This document shows positions 1-17,989 of a stretch of 64,000 nt of DNA, in pieces. How positions within the stretch are numbered: the first letter of the stretch is position 1; every line of letters starts with the position of its first letter. Where the stretch lies: NCBI GenBank assembly GCA_023101885.1, contig JALPQD010000004.1, positions 11,987,688 through 12,051,687 on the forward strand, in the 5' to 3' direction. Position numbers and translations under genes: made by a program. This DNA is from Typhlomys cinereus (lineage: Eukaryota; Chordata; Mammalia; Rodentia; Platacanthomyidae). The notes under the pieces were generated by a model that worked only from the letters and a program-made list of their open reading frames with translations, had not been told where the DNA came from and did not search any database.

Positions 1-460
<460 letters not shown>

Positions 461-598
461 CTAGAAGGCATGTCCTCTTAGCAGTCTTTTGTTCCAAACC
501 TATTCCTTTTCAGTGAACATCATGTGGCTGAGACTATCTGAAGATTCTCAAGGTATGATATGGGTTATGGGACTTGGAGAGCACACTGTGCCGTTCAT

Positions 599-630
599 CC
601 TACAGATGAGCTCTACAGCTCATCTGTAGG
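599..630. repeat. perfect 14-bp inverted repeat, 4-nt loop
   Basis: The arms CCTACAGATGAGCT (599-612) and AGCTCATCTGTAGG (617-630) are exact reverse complements separated by CTAC. The RNA from either strand would form a 14-bp hairpin. Confidence 0.85.
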
Positions 631-631
631 C

Positions 632-712
632 CTGGCTCTTTATTTGGGGGTCCTGACTCTCTCTCTACCTGGGGGCCCTTGCTCTCTATCAGGGGGCCCT
701 GGCTCTCTCTAA
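632..712. repeat. short degenerate tandem repeat
   Basis: Three to four imperfect units of about 21-25 bp share the form CTCTCTNNN...GGGGGCCCT. The tract directly follows the hairpin. Confidence 0.5.
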
Positions 713-1541
713 CCTGTGTGGGAGGGGGCTGATCTCTGAGCAGCTTCTGCTTAGGAAGGAGGAAGAGAAGGGAAGCCGTCTGCTGCCTCGGGCCTGGGAT
801 TGCACTCTCCTGTCAGTCACTGTGGCAGGGTCATACCATGGTCCTGACCTGCTATGCATGAGCTCAGCTTTCCAGCTAACATCCCATCTCCCACCAGAAC
901 AGTCCACAACCTTCCAGGGATACTGAAAAGCAGGGAACAAACTTAGGGATTTGTGAAAAATAAAATGTGCCCTAACTAAAGATATGGCATATTCACTTTC
1001 ACCTACGAAGAGAGATTTCTCCAGTAGCCCTGGAAACCTTTTAGAAGAATCACCTGGAGCTTATGAGATGAGTGCACCCCCTGGAACTATCTACAAAGCC
1101 AGACACTTGGAAATGGGGCGTCTCCCCCCTCCCCCCTCCTTCCCTTACAATTTTTGTCAGTAATATTTTTTTTTAAATTAAAATGGTTTATTGGCCTTAA
1201 ATATACTTTGTCAGTAATATTTGACCTAAGAAAGCTCGGCAAAGAGTAGCCCTGTTTCCTATGCTTGGAGCCATCTAGCAGCAAAACACAACTCCTTAAC
1301 TTTCCAGTGCTCTATGCCCGCCAGTACTGTAAGCTAGTGTGATGCTGCGGCCATGTGGTCCTGAGTGAGTTGGATCTACTGCCACCCACCTGACCTGTCC
1401 AAAATCACCAAAAAACACACTGACTTGCAATAATACATCTGGCCACAAGGGGCTTGAGGTAAGAGAAACTGAAGAGTGGGTAAACTGACAGATGATAAAA
1501 TACAGGAAAAAAAAATCCATATAGAAAAATAACAAAAAGAC

Positions 1542-1866
1542 GGGGCTGGAGAGATGGCTCAGGGGTTAAGCCTCTGCCTTGCAGGCAGAAGGTCCTGAGT
1601 TCTGATCCTAGACCCCACGTATAGACGCCGGGCAGAAGCGGGGGCAGCCTGCGCTTCTGGTCCTGGTAGGGCGGAGCCTGTGAATCCCGGGGCAGAGTAA
1701 ACAAGGAGGAGGTGGAGGCGTTCATGGTGGTTCCCGAATTCGTCTGTGGTTCTACACACATACATATATACATGTACACACACACACACACACACACATA
1801 CACACACACCGCACACATACACACACAATTGAATAAATAAGAAATTAAAAAAATTTAAAAAAAAAA
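1542..1866 (+). mobile_element. tRNA-headed SINE, full length (young subfamily)
   Basis: The element starts GGGGCTGGAGAGATGGCTC. Its B2-type RNA polymerase III head carries a B box at GGTCCTGAGTTCTGATCC, followed by a GC-rich body, an (AC)n stretch and a tail with AATAAA. A perfect 18-bp target-site duplication, GAAAAATAACAAAAAGAC, flanks it at 1524-1541 and 1867-1884, so the insertion boundaries are certain and the copy is recent. The body is unlike mouse B2; a Dip-type B2-superfamily SINE is the likely relative. Confidence 0.85.
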
Positions 1867-2498
1867 GAAAAATAACAAAAAGACAAAAACAAAAACAGCC
1901 CATAATCTCTCCACCAAGGGGATCCACATTAACATAATCATAAAAATAATGGTAATACTGTATGTATAAGGCGCAAACTGGCAAGAAAGCTACACATTGA
2001 ACACAGAGAATAAAGCCTTCACATACTGGTCCCCTACGCTGTGACCCCTGGGGAAAGTTCTGGTGGGAGGTGGCTCTACTATCTCCACAGGACTCCTGAA
2101 CTCCCTGTAAGGACCTCTTTAAGGACTTTCTCCCACGGCTGGCCACGGGTGTGGAAGGGCCAGCATTGGAGCACTTGGGTTTTCACCCTGCTGCCACCAG
2201 CTGACTTGGCACTGGGTGGCCCGTCCCTCTCTGAGGACTCGATGTGTCTGGGCGCCAGGGAAGAGCTGGACACCCTTCAGTCATCTCTGACCCAGGAGCG
2301 AACTGCAGAGGGGCAAAGGCTTCATCCAGTGTCCTGCTGGCTTCAGTCCTCTCACGCCATGACTCAAGGGTCACTGAGCCTTGTCCCTGTTTACAGGAAC
2401 CTCAGCTGCGTGTGAGCAAGCGCCAGCTGCTTCCTGACGCGGCGACACAGGCTCCTCCGCGGGCTCCACGCCGGCCTTCCTGTCCCACGGTGCACTCA

Positions 2499-2684
<186 letters not shown>

Positions 2685-3059
2685 TCAGGGCATGGTTCCC
2701 CACAATTCACCGGAGAGTCCTGGGAAAGTCCGGTCTTGGGTTCCTAGTTTTCTCATTTGTACCATAAAGGATGACAATTCCTGTACCCCTTGTAGACTTG
2801 ATGAATCCATTATAGCATTCTTTATCCTTGAACAAGGTCCTGACCTCAGAATCATTCTCATCACTTCGGTCTGGCCCAAGGTGACTGCTGTCTCCTTCCG
2901 ATCTCAGAATGAAATGTTTTCTGCTAGTCTTTCCAGTTCTGGGCCTCTGTCCACAAAGGGCACTTGAAAAGAGACCACAGAAAAGGGACCTCCACCACTC
3001 CAGATCTGCTAATGTGAAACTCCTGTTCTCTTTACTTTCTTTTCCTCTCATTATTTACG

Positions 3060-3215
3060 ACTCTGTGTGTGTGTGCGCGCATGTCATGACACGCACGTGC
3101 AGGTCAGAGGACAACGTTCAGAAATTGGTTCTCGCCTAACCTTGTGGGTTCTGAGGCTCAAGCTCAGATTGTGGCTCTTACATGCTACGCTCACATATCC
3201 ACTGAGCCATCTCGT
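3060..3215 (-). mobile_element. RSINE1/B2-superfamily SINE fragment
   Basis: Read on the minus strand it begins with a degraded GATGGCTCAGTGG head and ends in (CA)n after a CAGAGGACAACG-type body. The copy is old and diverged. Confidence 0.6.
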
Positions 3216-3242
3216 TAGTGCTTATTTTGCTTTCATCTTTGT

Positions 3243-3335
3243 TTTTTGATTTGGTCTTGCTCTGTAGCTTAGGCTGACGTTTAACTCACAATCCTCCTGC
3301 CTCAGCTTCAGAGGAACAGGATTACAGGACCTCCC
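3243..3335 (-). mobile_element. B1 SINE fragment
   Basis: The sequence shows the reversed B1 pattern: a T-rich start, CTCTGTAGCTTAGGCTG, CTCCTGCCTCAGC and GGATTACAGG. Confidence 0.65.
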
Positions 3336-4014
3336 ACTAATGATAAATCTCTCCAGGAATCAGGAAGCCCGGCCTGCTAGCCCCTCTTGGAGGTGTCGCC
3401 CCCAGCTTTCCTTCTTCTTCCTCTTTGGGTGACCTTTCTCTCGTTTCTTGGGTGCTTTCCATGTAACCAGTACATCCAGAAGGAAGTTGGAGAGTTTCAT
3501 GATCATGAGTATGTCAAGCCCTGAGCTGTTATTTTCTAACTGTGTCACAAAATGTCACTAACCTCTGCTGAGCCTCGAACTCCGGACTATAAAACGAGAG
3601 GACCTTTCTGTGCCTTACAGAACCACGTGGCCAACAAATGCTTAGCAATCGTGTCAATGCTTCTTTCTCCCGCACCTCTGGCAGACATGACTAACTGATC
3701 GCAGTCCTCTTAGCTGTGACCCAGTTTTGCCTGGCACTGCTCAAACTTTCAGAGCAGTGGACCTGGGCGTCCTTCCTGCCTCAGCTCAGAGAATCCCAGA
3801 AGGACTTGGAGCACTCTCCGAGGCTGTGGCTCAAAACAAACAGAATGCTATGTTCCCCTCTACTCCCCACTCCCACTCTGAAGGCGATTCATGCTTACCC
3901 CTACTTTGCTGCCACTTCTGGGAGAAAGAGAAGCAGAATATTTGGGAGTGAGACCAAAGCAAGGTAATCCCGAGAATTCTGTGACTGGGAAGCAGGCAGT
4001 GGGAGGCTGGGTCA

Positions 4015-5778
<1,764 letters not shown>

Positions 5779-5907
5779 GGGATTGAGGAGCACAGTGAGG
5801 AAGAGCTCGCCGCCGTTGATGATCTTGTCCAGCTCGCTGGAGCCACCAGGGTATTCGTTGTAGAAGATGGTGTGGGTGAACAGGCCGCAGGTTTGCCTCG
5901 GGAGGAC
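5779..5907 (-). CDS. NDST1: NDST1 coding exon 7 (residues 480-522)
   Basis: The exon encodes [10 protein letters not shown] to LTVLLNP, 43 codons, phase 0. The acceptor is CTCCAG|GTC and the donor CCC|GTGAGT. It includes Cys486 in the RQTCG context that is conserved across NDSTs. Read-through beyond 5779 gives VSALW and is intronic; exon 8 resumes with ISIFMTHL. Confidence 0.96.
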
Positions 5908-6479
5908 CTGGAGGAGAGAGGAGAGGAGGCATGGCTCGGTGGTGGGAGGATGCTTTCTCAGAAACTCAAGCTGCTGATGTGCGTCAGGGTGTGCACTGAC
6001 GAGCAGTGATACGAGCTGGCAAGGGCTGTGGGTCATCCGAGGAGGAGCGTGCAGGCTGCAGAGCCATTGGCAACAAAGACCCGCCCCCTCCAGGGGCGTG
6101 CGTGCCTGGTCTTCTGAAGAACAGAACCTCGCCTGCTCACAGTCAGGGCCATGCCCTGCTGTGGCTGCCTGGTGTCTAGTTTCCTCTGGAGACTGGGCTC
6201 TGAGAGAGGGGACGGATCTGCCCCCCCCCACCTCAAGGGTCCCAAGGCCATTGAGCATGAATAACTATCTCCAAACAAACAAACAGAAGAGTCCCCAACT
6301 CTGAGGAGGAGGGTGGGAGAATGAAGAAATGCACAGGTTTGCCTTCCCATCACTGCCCCATCTCGACTAGCAGAAAGTTTGTGGTCATTCTTGAGTCTTG
6401 TGCCCTTCCTCCAAGTGGTCAGCAGTGCCTGCTGGCTCTAATTTGTAGTAGGGCCAGCACATGATCACATTCCAACCTG

Positions 6480-7000
6480 GAGCCATGGGCCGAGCTAACG
6501 CTTCTCATCTGGAGATGTGTGGTGGTCTCCTAGAAGATCTGCCTGCTTCCACTTCTGTACCTTCTACTCTCTACTCCACACAACAGGCAAAAAGTATCCA
6601 TATGAATCAGATCCTGCTATTCAAACCCTCCCAACGCTGTCTAAAAGCTGAAGTCTATCACAGACCAGCCCTCCCTGGCCCTATACCATATGACCGATAT
6701 AACCTTTCTGATATCTGCCCCTACTTGGTTCTCAAGCATACCTAGCAGAAACCCACCTCCAGGCCTTGCATTGGCTTTAATGCTCTTCCCCCAAACGACT
6801 GCCCTGTTCATCCCAGGAAGACCCTCCCTAACTGGCCCTGCTTAGGTCTCTCCAGGGCACACACCGTCTTCCCCTCATATACTTTGCACGCTTGTGACCA
6901 TATAGTCCATCTCCTGCCACAGAATGTCAGATCCGCAGGGCCAGAAATTGGTCTGGGTTTTGTGTTCTTTTGTGTCCCTAATCCCCGGAGAAGGGAAAGA
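6480..7000 (+). mobile_element. L2 LINE 3' fragment, old
   Basis: The run of GACCAGCCCTCCCTGGCC, GGCTTTAATGCTCTTCCCCC and GACCCTCCCTAACTGG follows the order of the L2 3' end, strongly diverged. Confidence 0.45.
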
Positions 7001-7343
7001 CAAGAACAGAAGCTCATCCAGTTCACCTGAGGAACATGCAGTTTTAACAAGTAAATGCGAGTGACAGAAGCCTAAACCACATTTCATCAGGCCCCCTTGA
7101 AAGAATGCTCATACCACTGCTATATCATTCAAGTTTAAGCAACTACCAGACGAGTGCTATGAAACTGTCGAAAAATAAACGAACAAACAAACAACAAAAA
7201 AGAATGTTCACCACTGCGCCTCCGTCACTGGCGCTAAGGGGCTCATGAAACGGGCCTGACAGGCAGCAGCCCACCTTTCCTACCACGGAGCCTTAGATGC
7301 CAATGTGGAAAAGCAGAAGTTGGCCTGAAGACCACATCAGCTA

Positions 7344-9717
<2,374 letters not shown>

Positions 9718-9849
9718 CTAGGATAGGCAGGAGACAGGCAGCAGTGAGGGGAAGTCAGGAGTGCCCACTGGTCCTCTGAAGGTCTGTAGGGTACATTGCT
9801 ATAACAGAACCAGCTACCAAGCTTGAAAGACCCATTGAGAAATGAGAGG

Positions 9850-9945
9850 TGGGTGGGGCTCAGGGTGTAGCTCTGTGGTAGAGCTCTTGCCTGAAACCTG
9901 AGGTCTGGATTCCATTTTCAGGACTGCCCCCAAAAACATGTGAGA
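9850..9945 (+). mobile_element. ID-type SINE
   Basis: The GTAGCTCTGTGGTAGAGCTC head with CTTGCCTGA and a short A-rich end matches an ID element. Confidence 0.6.
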
Positions 9946-9970
9946 TCCTTGCTCAACAGTCACGAAGAGT

Positions 9971-10205
9971 AGACTGGAGATGGCTCAGAGGTTAATACTC
10001 TGTCTCCTAAACAGAAGGTCCTGAGTTCAGATCCCAGGTCCTACGTAAAAATGCCAGGCAGAAATGGAATGGCAGCCTGCACTTCCTGCCCAGATGGGTG
10101 GTGCCTAGGAAATCCCAGAGGGAAGCAAGAAGGAAATAGAACCAATCCAGGATGATTCCCGAAGTCACCCTTGGTCTTCCACAGAGACACACAGAGTACC
10201 CTCTG

Positions 10206-10262
<57 letters not shown>
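9971..10262 (+). mobile_element. tRNA-headed SINE, older subfamily
   Basis: It has the same head as the copy at 1542, followed by a body with GGTGCCTAGGAAATCCCAGA and CAATCCAGGATGATTCCCGA, and ends in (AC)26 at 10208-10260. This body sequence recurs at 21044, 42286, 57437, 59053 and 60682. Confidence 0.75.
10208..10260. repeat. (AC)26 microsatellite
   Basis: A pure AC tract forming the 3' part of the SINE that precedes it. Confidence 0.97.
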
Positions 10263-10264
<2 letters not shown>

Positions 10265-11279
10265 CATGGAGTGTTAAGCAGGTGCCACAGAGCATTGGGC
10301 TACACAGGAGTCATCTTGGCGCAGCACCGGGCGGCTGCACAGCTGGAAAGTCAGCCACCTCCCCCTCAGGCTCCATCTCCATAAGAAGGTCTGGGCTCGT
10401 CTGGGCTGCAACCGGCTCTGCTGTGCAATGCTTGAAAAGCTTCAGAACTTCTGTAGATGTGAACCACCAAAGGGGGCCATGAGACTTCTGTCCTTTATGA
10501 GGTTCTTGGGAGAAGTAAGATAGGGCCTATAAAACTGCCCTACAAGTGGTAAAGAAAAATGGAGGCCACTATGGCATCTGCTGCCATCACTGGTGTGAGC
10601 CTCCTATCTTCATGCAAAGGACTTCTCTTTGGTGGAATGTACAGTTAGCATCAAAGGATTCTGACTTTTTCAAGGACATACTCTGTGTCCCACATAGCAA
10701 TGCTTCTATACTGGCACACCTAGTGCCCTATAAGTCCATGGAAGGGCTGAGGCTTAGAAATGCACGGGCAGCTATCCTCCAGGCTGGATCACTTGGTTCC
10801 TAAGGCTGCAAGGAACCTGAAAGAGTGCTACTGGCATCTCAAGGTCAAGCTCTGCCAGCAGATGTGTAAACTCCAGCAAGGTGTCCCTGGACAAGTCCCT
10901 TGGAGCCACATTGCCCTCCTCTGCAAAAAGGACCGCATAGCAACACCCTCTTCCTGCATGCTGGAAGGACCCAATGAGACAGTGTTGAACACAGAGGCTG
11001 GCACTCACCAAACCCTGGACAGGGCTTCTGATGGGACTGTAAACTGTACTGTGTGGTATACAAACTAGGAGGTAACATTCATGGCTCTGAAGGAAAGAAA
11101 CAATTGACAGACATGTTGGTGCTAAAGAAGAAGTTGATACGCCCTTCAGAGGAATAAGGCCAGAGAAGAGCATCCGCAGTCTGCCCGAGCTGAGTGCACA
11201 GAAGGGTCATTTTAAATTGTGCTCTGCAGATATGGGTCCTCCATGCTGCATTGCCTCTCCCTTCAAAATGAAGACCATG

Positions 11280-11545
11280 ACCCAGGTGTGACAGTGCACA
11301 GCTATAATCCCAGAACTCGGGAGGCAGAGGCAGAAGGATCGAGAATTCAAAGTCATCCTTATGTACGATGTACATAAGTACTTAAGTATTTAGTCCACAT
11401 CGTAAGACTGCATCTCAAAAGGCCAAACAGAAAGAAATGTGGAAAGCAGCACTTGGGAGGCTGAGCTAGGGAGACTGCTTTAAGTTCAAAGCCAGTATAA
11501 ACTACAGCGTGAGACCCTGTCTCAAACCAGAAAATAGTAAGTATC
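11280..11545 (+). mobile_element. two B1-like SINE remnants
   Basis: CTATAATCCCAGAACTCGGG and GGAGGCAGAGGCAGAAGGAT are B1 hallmarks. A second partial B1 follows from about 11445 (GCACTTGGGAGGCTGAG) and ends in GAGACCCTGTCTCAAA. Confidence 0.65.
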
Positions 11546-12631
11546 AGAAAAGAAATGCAGAAAATAAGAAACCAAAGCAGGAGTCATGGAGGAAGCCACG
11601 AGACTGGGAGCTGGACTTGGCTGAGGTTCGCCCTGAGCCACAGTCTTGAGCACCCCCTGCTGAGGCAGCAAGGACCTAGGCTAAAGCCTGAGCCAGTGAG
11701 AGACAGTGGCGAACAGGAAACATGAAGATGTTTACAGGGAGGGCTCGGCTGGAATGTGGAACGGACTCGGATCTTCCTCCAGCAGGGCAGCCCTTGAGGA
11801 AGCACAGTCCACAAAGGCAAAGCAAAGCAACGCTGCTGTGCTCCGCTGCGGCAGGCAGCCTGGAGTGTGCAGCCCAGCTGTGTGAACATGCCCCCATCCC
11901 AACACCCACTGTCACTTTACGGCGGAAGCTCAGGCTCAGGTTCAGGGACAGGAAGGGCCCTGATTACACCTGGTCAGATTGACAATGGGACTTGACTCTA
12001 ATTAGGTCTCTGCTCCCAATACAATCTACTCTGCTCTTCTCTTCTGGAGCGTAAAGAGGCGCAGAGTTCACTTCTGAGCAAGACACAGACACTGACCCTG
12101 GGGAATCTTCTCTCCAGCCTTGGGCCAGTCCTGCCAGAGTGTCACATGCGGGCAGGACAGCACCAGACGGCCTGCCTTGCTGAGTGTGCCTGCCAGTCTG
12201 TCCAAAGCCTCCAGCAGCATCAAAGAGGTCTGCGTTTGGTGCTAATACGTCTCTAACCCTTGCTAATCTCCTGTAAGAGAGGACACCCGGTCAGCCGGCA
12301 ACAGCGTCTCTGGGGAACTTAATCCCCTGTTTTGTTTCCATCTGCTTATTGTTACGACTGCCCTCCACAGTTGCCGCACACTGATGCCCTCTTATGCCGG
12401 CACACCGTCTCTGTGCAAAAAACTTCCAGGAAGGTCTTGACTAAAGGAAAAATGCCTTGAAAGATTGCTTAATAGTCTTTGTCCACTGGCTTCCTCCTCT
12501 GAAGCCGGTTCCCATGCATGTACAAGCATGAGGTTTGCCAAGTGCCTTGCAGACCGTTTTGTCTGTTAAACATTTTGCTTCAACACAAGTCTGCTATATC
12601 TGTACACACCTCAGTTAAGATATGCCCTCTA

Positions 12632-12925
12632 GGGCTGGAGAGGGGGCTCAGGGGTTCAGCCTCTGCCTTGCAGGCAGAAGGTCCCGAGTTTGGATCCTAG
12701 GCCCACGTATAGACGCCGGGCGGAAGCGGGGACGGCCTGCGTTTCTGGTCCTGGTAGGGCGGAGCCTGTGAATCCCGGGGCAGAGTAAACAAGGAGGAGG
12801 TGGAGGCGTCCATGGTGGTTCTTGAATTCGTCCGAGGTTCTACACACACATCCATACACACGCGTACACACGCATACACGCACAATTGAATAAATAATAA
12901 ATAATAAAAAATAAAAATTTTAAAG
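12632..12925 (+). mobile_element. tRNA-headed SINE, young subfamily
   Basis: A full-length copy closely matching the one at 1542. A perfect 13-bp target-site duplication, GATATGCCCTCTA, lies at 12619-12631 and 12926-12938. The tail holds AATAAA units. Confidence 0.85.
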
Positions 12926-13343
12926 GATATGCCCTCTATGTGCTTTAAACTTGTTCTTAAGAATGTTGTGGGAGGGGACCGGTGTACCTGTTAAGTTTGT
13001 ATGAGTGGAAATAATAACAATAATTTAAAAAAAAGAATGCTTTGGGAAGACAATAGTGATACAATCATTTTTTTGATAGTGACAAACATTTTTCAGAGTT
13101 AAAAAAAATCACATCTGGATTAAAAGGCACAAACCCCTTTTATGTTTCAGTGTTTGCTCTCCTCCTCCTCAGATCAAGCCCGACACTCCAAACCCCAGAA
13201 GCAAAGTTTCTCCATATTTAACGCTTCAATGAAATGTCTGTTTGGTCATTTGGTCTAAATGACCAAAGTCTAATAAGAAAAGGAACTTATCTTCCAGGAA
13301 GCGTGGGTGGGAATGAGTCACGATGCAGTGCTCAAAGGTCTCA

Positions 13344-13988
<645 letters not shown>

Positions 13989-14074
13989 TCATCAGAAGTA
14001 GGCACTGGGTTCCCTGTTCCTTGCATGCAAGAGCGCCGTTAGACTTTCCGGTGGCCTAGGGTGGGGTGTTGTGT

Positions 14075-14165
14075 CCATTTTACAGATAAGGAGACTGAAG
14101 TCCAGAGAGGCCAAGTGGCACAGCAGAGTTGAGCGGCTGAGAACACGGACTGTGCTGTCAGCCTG
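14075..14165 (-). mobile_element. MIR remnant
   Basis: CCATTTTACAGATAAGGAGA and the AGAGAGGCCAAGTGGCAC continuation are the reversed MIR core. Confidence 0.55.
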
Positions 14166-15097
14166 CCTGACCTTGGGGAAGTTATACCTCCCTCCAGGGA
14201 GGCCTCGGAGGAGGAATGTTAACGCTCGTCAAGTGCTCGGCCTATAGCCTGAGCACTCCCTCATTCAGTCTGCATCCTGCTTCACAGAGAGCTGTACGTC
14301 ACAGGGGCCCCACCTTCAGTGGTACGTGAGCTACAGTGCAAGCAGGAGTCATGGCCTGGAGTTCTCTAAACAGGCTGCCCTCACGCCTTCAGAAATCCTG
14401 CGTAGATTACGGTAGAGGTGTCTTCTGTGGGTAAACGAAGCCCTCCATACATCCTGCACAGCCACAGAAGGTCTCTTGCCTTCCAGTTACCCTGGCAGTG
14501 GTAGGACCTGGGTCTCCTTCCATCTGAGGCCTGCTGCTGCCACTCCCTGGGAGTCTACAACAGCGCCATTGCACCCCATTTCTTTTTTAGTCGCACGGCT
14601 CCTTCCTTGCTCCTCTGCCTGCTCCGTCTCTCCCTGGGCTGGTAAAATTCCTGCTCATCTTACATCTGCTTCTCTGCAACAGTAAAGCCTCTCACCCAGC
14701 AGCTGGCAACCCCTTAAGGGCAGAGCTGACAGTGGGAGCATAAGTTCATGAGAAATAGTATTTTACAGATGAAAGAGGAACTGACAGCAGCCCACATGAT
14801 AGCTGTTGGGTCTAGGTTTGGCAACTACGCACTATGCCAAGCATGGGTTAGGTAAATATTCAGTGAGACAGAATGAGAAAAAAACAAGACAGTCCACAGT
14901 GCAGTGTGTCCCGTGGTTTTTTGAGCCTTCAAGTGGAGCAGGGAAGGAAGACATCCACAAAGACACATGGGGGTAAGAATGAACTTGGGAGTGCACCTGT
15001 GCCGAGGTCACAGCTGCAGACAAGCAGACGCTGGACCGACAGCTTGTGCGGGAGGCTCCTGGAGAAAGGGCCCTCGGAGCTATTTACAAAAATGAGT

Positions 15098-15307
15098 GGG
15101 GCTGGAGAGGTGGCTCAGGGGTTAAGCCTCTGCCTTGCAGGCGGAAGGTCCTGAGTTCGGATCCTAGACCCCACATATAGACACCAAGCAGAAGCAGGGG
15201 CGACCTGAGTTTCTGGTCCTGGTAGGGCGGAGCCTGTGAATCCCGGGGCAGAGTGGACGGGTAGGAGGTAGAGGCAGTCCATGGTGGTTCCTGAATTCAC
15301 CCGTGGT

Positions 15308-15361
<54 letters not shown>

Positions 15362-15411
15362 TGCACACATGCACACACGCACAATTGAATGATAAAAAAA
15401 AATAATTATAA
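15098..15411 (+). mobile_element. tRNA-headed SINE, young subfamily
   Basis: A full-length copy with an (AC)24 tract at 15311-15358 and an AATTGAATGAT-type tail. The flanking repeat AAAAATGAGT (15088-15097 and 15412-15421) is the likely target-site duplication. Confidence 0.8.
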
Positions 15412-17289
15412 AAAAATGAGTAATCAACTAGGAGAGAGGTAGCGTCGAGTCCTAAGCAAGTGCAAAAGCCCTGACTGAAGGCAGAAGAGAGTCTGCTGTT
15501 GTAGCCCAAAGTAACAAGTGAGGGCAGCGAAGGGGGGGAAGAAGGCCCTGGGAAGGCCAGACCCACATATCCCCAGAGGCTTGCTGGGTGGAGAATGTGC
15601 TCTGGATCTAGCCTGAGCTTTGTGCCCTGGGCAGAACTGTGTGTGCCTAGGGGGACACTTTTAACTAGCTATGTCTCCATGGCTGGGCTTTTTTCTCATT
15701 CCCACGAAGGTTCAGCAGGGATCTGGCCTTGGAGATCGCGATAAGGAGCCAGACACATGCAAGGTGCTCCTGCCAACCTCCATTCTGAGCCAGCTGGGTG
15801 CTGAGGCCCAGGGCTGGGGCCCCAACTTCAGAGGCGACCTCCCCCTGCTCCCAGCTTATCATCATCCCAAGTCAGAACTGGCCCAGAGGAGGGCCTAGTG
15901 GGCTTCAGGGACTCCAGACATATCAGGCCCTGTCTACCCAGAAAGTCCTATGGACATGAGAGCTCGAGGATCCCATTTCAAAGTCCCGGCCCTGAGCTCA
16001 CTGCCAAGCGCCAGCGGCCTATCTAGCTACAATCCCAAGAGGAGGAGAGGCCTGGCTGCTGAGAGCCTCCTCAGGCAGCAACAAGACAACCAGCCGGGGA
16101 AGGGCACAAAGGGCCTGGGCACCCCAGAGGCCGGCCATGCTTCAAGCCCCACTGGAATGAACCTCTTTCCTGCTCTTGAGCACTGAGGACCACTCAGGAG
16201 ATCCACTCTCCTAGAGGGGTCGTCAGGACAGAAGGAGGTGTCTGAACTAGGAGGAGGATAGAGTCTAACGCAGACTTTACTTGAAGTGTCTCACTGTCCT
16301 GGAGCTGCCCTGAGCACCCCACACCCCTCCATGGGTCTTTGGGTCCCCAGTCATTTTCCTCCTACCACAGCCTCCTGTCCAGTTAGAAACAGCAAGTTGG
16401 TTTTTCAAGGCTTGACCCAGAGGTGTGCTAGCTACATGACTCCGATAAAGCCACTTAACTTTTGAGCCATGTTATCTGAAAGCAAAGTGCCTACTCCACC
16501 AAGTCGCCGTGAAAACTGAAGCGTGACAACGCATACGAAGCAGCGCTGGGCATCTGGCACACCCTGGGCCCGGGAAAGGTCAAGTTGCCCATGCCAGCCC
16601 TTGGTCAGAACACATCCAGACACTGGGCACCTGCAGGCCACCCGCAGTTACAGGACTGCTTGCGAGTACCCAGAACAGGTACAAATGAGGAGGCCCAACC
16701 CCACTCCAAGGACCTCACGCACAGATGCACACTGTCGGAGCCACGGGTGCTACCTCCACGTAGCACATGCCACAGCTGCCCTGACGGAGTGACCCCAGAT
16801 GACTGTCCCACCAAGGCAGGAGTTGTAACTGACCTCGCTTCATCCCGTCCATGGTCATGCTGCTTCTAAGCCCCTGCTCTCGCCCTGCCCTGGGAAGCTG
16901 GCCTCCACGGGACCAGGAACATGAGTGTGGCTGTGACGAGTGTGGCGCTCAGGTTGTGCAAGCCCAAGACCCAGCCCAGAAGCCATAATACAGAAAAACC
17001 CTTGACCACCAGGGGGCGTGCATTTGAACAAAACAGACTGCTGATAAAAACACAGGACAGGTCTTGATCTACCAGCAGGGTGGGAAGACCTGGACTTTCA
17101 GAGACCCCAGTAAGACTCTAAACATGTCACTACCCCTTGCTGGGTCTCGTGTTCATATAGGGTCTGAGATTTATTGCACTAACCCAATGTTCCAGTGCCA
17201 GAGACTGTAAGAATCTTAGGCACCATAAGGGGCCTCTGATGCCAATTTCCTCTAACAGAACGTGTTCAGATCCCGAATTCAGGACACTG

Positions 17290-17515
17290 TGTTAGGACAA
17301 GGGCTCTGGAATTGGACTGCTTGGTACAGTTGTGAGTTTGGATACATGTCTTTCTCTCTGCCTTGGTTTCCTTCTCTCTTAAGAGAAGAGCCCTTTGCTC
17401 TTCCCAGAATGCTATCCCCCTGCCTCAGAGGGCTGCAATTAGTATGAAGTAAGCTAATTTGTGTAAAGCATGCAGGCAGCCTGCACGGCACTGAACAGGC
17501 TCTCAATAAATGTCA
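17290..17515 (+). mobile_element. MIR element
   Basis: GGGCTCTGGAATTGGACTGC, CTTGGTTTCCTTCTCTC and the end GGCTCTCAATAAATGTCAGC follow the MIR order. Confidence 0.7.
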
Positions 17516-17989
17516 GCCATTCTGCTGATTCTCAAGCCTGGGGCTCTGGATTAACCTTAATGAAGTTCCTGGCAGGAAACAGTTGAGTCCAGGAGAGAAG
17601 AAAAAACAGACAGACAATGGAAATGGCCTGACTTTCTGCTTCTATAAATCTCTAAATCAGGCCAGGGTTCTCCAGAGAGAACTCTGTGAAAGAGATGAAG
17701 ACCGCTGGGGAACAAATCGCACTGAGCGGCCCCAGTGCAGGACTTCTAAGGGCCTTTGGTTGTTTTTTTTTTTTTTGGCTCCCTGCCCCCAGCTGCACTA
17801 GTTATGAAAGAACATGCCATGAGACGCCTCGGCTACAGCAGCTCTTCCCAGCGCCATGAACAGGGACATGCAGGGTCCCTTCTAGCTCCCACTCTCTGCT
17901 TTGCACTGGTGCCACATAGAGCCCTGTGCTCTTCCCAGTTCTCAAGCACTTTATCAGGGGCAAATCCCTAGCTGACTACAGACCCAGTC

